Source: Betaproteobacteria bacterium
GTDB lineage: Bacteria; Pseudomonadota; Gammaproteobacteria; Burkholderiales; SG8-41
DNA length: 46,037 nucleotides
Assembly: GCA_021732605.1 (NCBI GenBank)
Contig: JAKFUS010000036.1
Location: 1 to 46,037, forward strand
Direction: 5' to 3'
Shown here: in pieces, positions 45,284-46,037 of the stretch
Layout: every line of letters begins with the position of its first letter
Position numbering within the stretch: the first letter of the stretch is position 1
Made by a program: the position numbers and the translations under genes
The notes under the pieces: generated by a model
The model's database searches: none
Told to the model about the DNA's origin: nothing
What the model saw: only the letters and a program-made list of their open reading frames with translations

Positions 45284-46029
45284 ACGCGCCCCACCCGCAA
45301 TGGATCATTCCCGACTGGCCGGCCCCGGCGCAGGTGCAAGCACTGGTCACCACGCGCGCCGGGGGTACTAGCACCGGCCCGTATGCCGGCATGAACCTCG
45401 GCCGACGCACTGCAGACGATCCCGCCGCAGTCGAGGCCAATCATGCGCAACTGAACCTGCTGCTGCCAGCAACGCCGCGCTGGCTGGCGCAGATCCACGG
45501 CAGTACGGTTGTCGATGCTGATACATTGACTGGTCGGCCAAATGAGATTCCCCAGGCCGACGCCAGCGTCGCGCGCCTCTCAGGGACAGTCTGCGCCATC
45601 CTCGTCGCCGACTGCCTGCCCGTGCTGTTCACCGACCGCGCCGGCAGTTGCATTGCCGCTGCCCACGCCGGCTGGCGCGGCCTTGCCGGCGGCGTGCTCG
45701 CCAACACCATCGCAGGCATGCCGGCACAACCCGCCGATCTGCTGGCCTGGATCGGCCCCGGCATTGGACCAACGGCCTTCGAAGTCGGCGACGACGTGCT
45801 GAAGGCGTTTTGTGCTGAAGCGCCGGAACGGAAATCGGCATTCAAACCGCTGCGTGCTGGCAAATGGCTGTGCGACCTGCCGGCACTCGCGCGCGATGCA
45901 TTGCGCCGTGCCGGCGTAACGCGGATTTATGGCGGCGATTTCTGCACTTATATGGATACTGAACGCTTTTATTCCCATCGCCGCAACCCGGTCACCGGGC
46001 GCATGGCAGCACTTATTTGGAGAAAGTGA
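45280..46029 (+). CDS. pgeF: YfiH/PgeF-family multicopper oxidoreductase-like protein
   Basis: Member of the YfiH/LACC1 family; in E. coli PgeF corrects misincorporated L-Ser in the peptidoglycan stem, while others act as purine nucleosidases or phosphorylases. 249 aa with the metal-binding set: H in QIHGSTVV, C in ADCLPVLF and H in AAHAGWRGLAGG. The ATGA overlap couples it to rluD, an order conserved in many proteobacteria. The stop TGA overlaps an ATG at 46029, so another gene may begin at the window edge. Confidence 0.93.
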   Translation: MNAPHPQWIIPDWPAPAQVQALVTTRAGGTSTGPYAGMNLGRRTADDPAAVEANHAQLNLLLPATPRWLAQIHGSTVVDADTLTGRPNEIPQADASVARLSGTVCAILVADCLPVLFTDRAGSCIAAAHAGWRGLAGGVLANTIAGMPAQPADLLAWIGPGIGPTAFEVGDDVLKAFCAEAPERKSAFKPLRAGKWLCDLPALARDALRRAGVTRIYGGDFCTYMDTERFYSHRRNPVTGRMAALIWRK

Positions 46030-46037
46030 TGAATGAT

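Noticed and set aside
46029-46037. Possible start of another gene (ATG overlapping the pgeF stop)
   Set aside because: Only three codons are visible, too little to support a gene.

Overview
The window reads as a chromosomal segment of a chemolithotrophic, sulfur-oxidising betaproteobacterium. Evidence: a betaproteobacterial-type rRNA leader; a housekeeping gene complement typical of that class (scpAB, comEC, lolCD, rpfE-like/recJ, prfB, lysS, bamD, rluD, pgeF); and a dissimilatory sulfur-oxidation block (sat, aprM-aprB-aprA) next to a CbbQ/CbbO-type pair. The genus cannot be fixed from the sequence alone.

Layout. 1-320: 5' end of a 16S rRNA gene, its boxA leader, an initiator tRNA-Met and a good sigma70 promoter, all on the minus strand. 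458-6292: a three-gene tripartite efflux operon (outer-membrane factor, membrane-fusion protein, RND pump). 6565-12309: ATP sulfurylase on the plus strand, facing a minus-strand operon aprM-aprB-aprA followed by three poorly known genes (135 aa, a divergent SlyD-like FKBP, and a 53-aa protein). Together they run the reverse sulfate-activation route (sulfite + AMP to APS, then APS + PPi to sulfate + ATP). 12440-15990: a phosphoesterase with an apparent CTG start, then cbbQ-cbbO-like genes. 15997-17639: scpA-scpB.

17829-19822 is a small, lower-GC accessory island: a DUF433/DUF5615 toxin-antitoxin pair, a short orphan HicB-like protein, and a two-gene unit of a HEPN-motif protein with a membrane-anchored partner. 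20083-37258 is mainly core genome: comEC, a Na+/H+ antiporter, DUF2062, an AlkA-type glycosylase, lolC-lolD, rpfE-like, recJ, a secreted spermidine-synthase-like protein, a 2-hydroxyacid dehydrogenase, prfB with its programmed frameshift, lysS, and acetoacetyl-CoA synthetase.

37259-39380 is a second accessory insertion: a BrnT/BrnA pair, a lipoprotein and a NYN-domain nuclease. It is bracketed by two copies of the 3' end of the acetoacetyl-CoA synthetase gene (192 bp, 5 mismatches). An attC-like palindrome precedes the NYN gene, and 14-bp inverted repeats flank it as integron cassette structure predicts; no integrase is in the window. 39739-43478: a glycine-zipper protein with a strong terminator, then a copper module (copA-copZ-csoR) under a CsoR-like operator. 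43494-46029: bamD diverging from rluD-pgeF.

The most unusual items are the efflux-adjacent tRNA-fMet/rrn arrangement, three consecutive in-frame stop codons at the end of aprA, the uncharacterised genes following aprA, the HEPN/membrane pair, the integron-like insertion, and a recurrent AT-rich intergenic motif (core TAAAATCAA).
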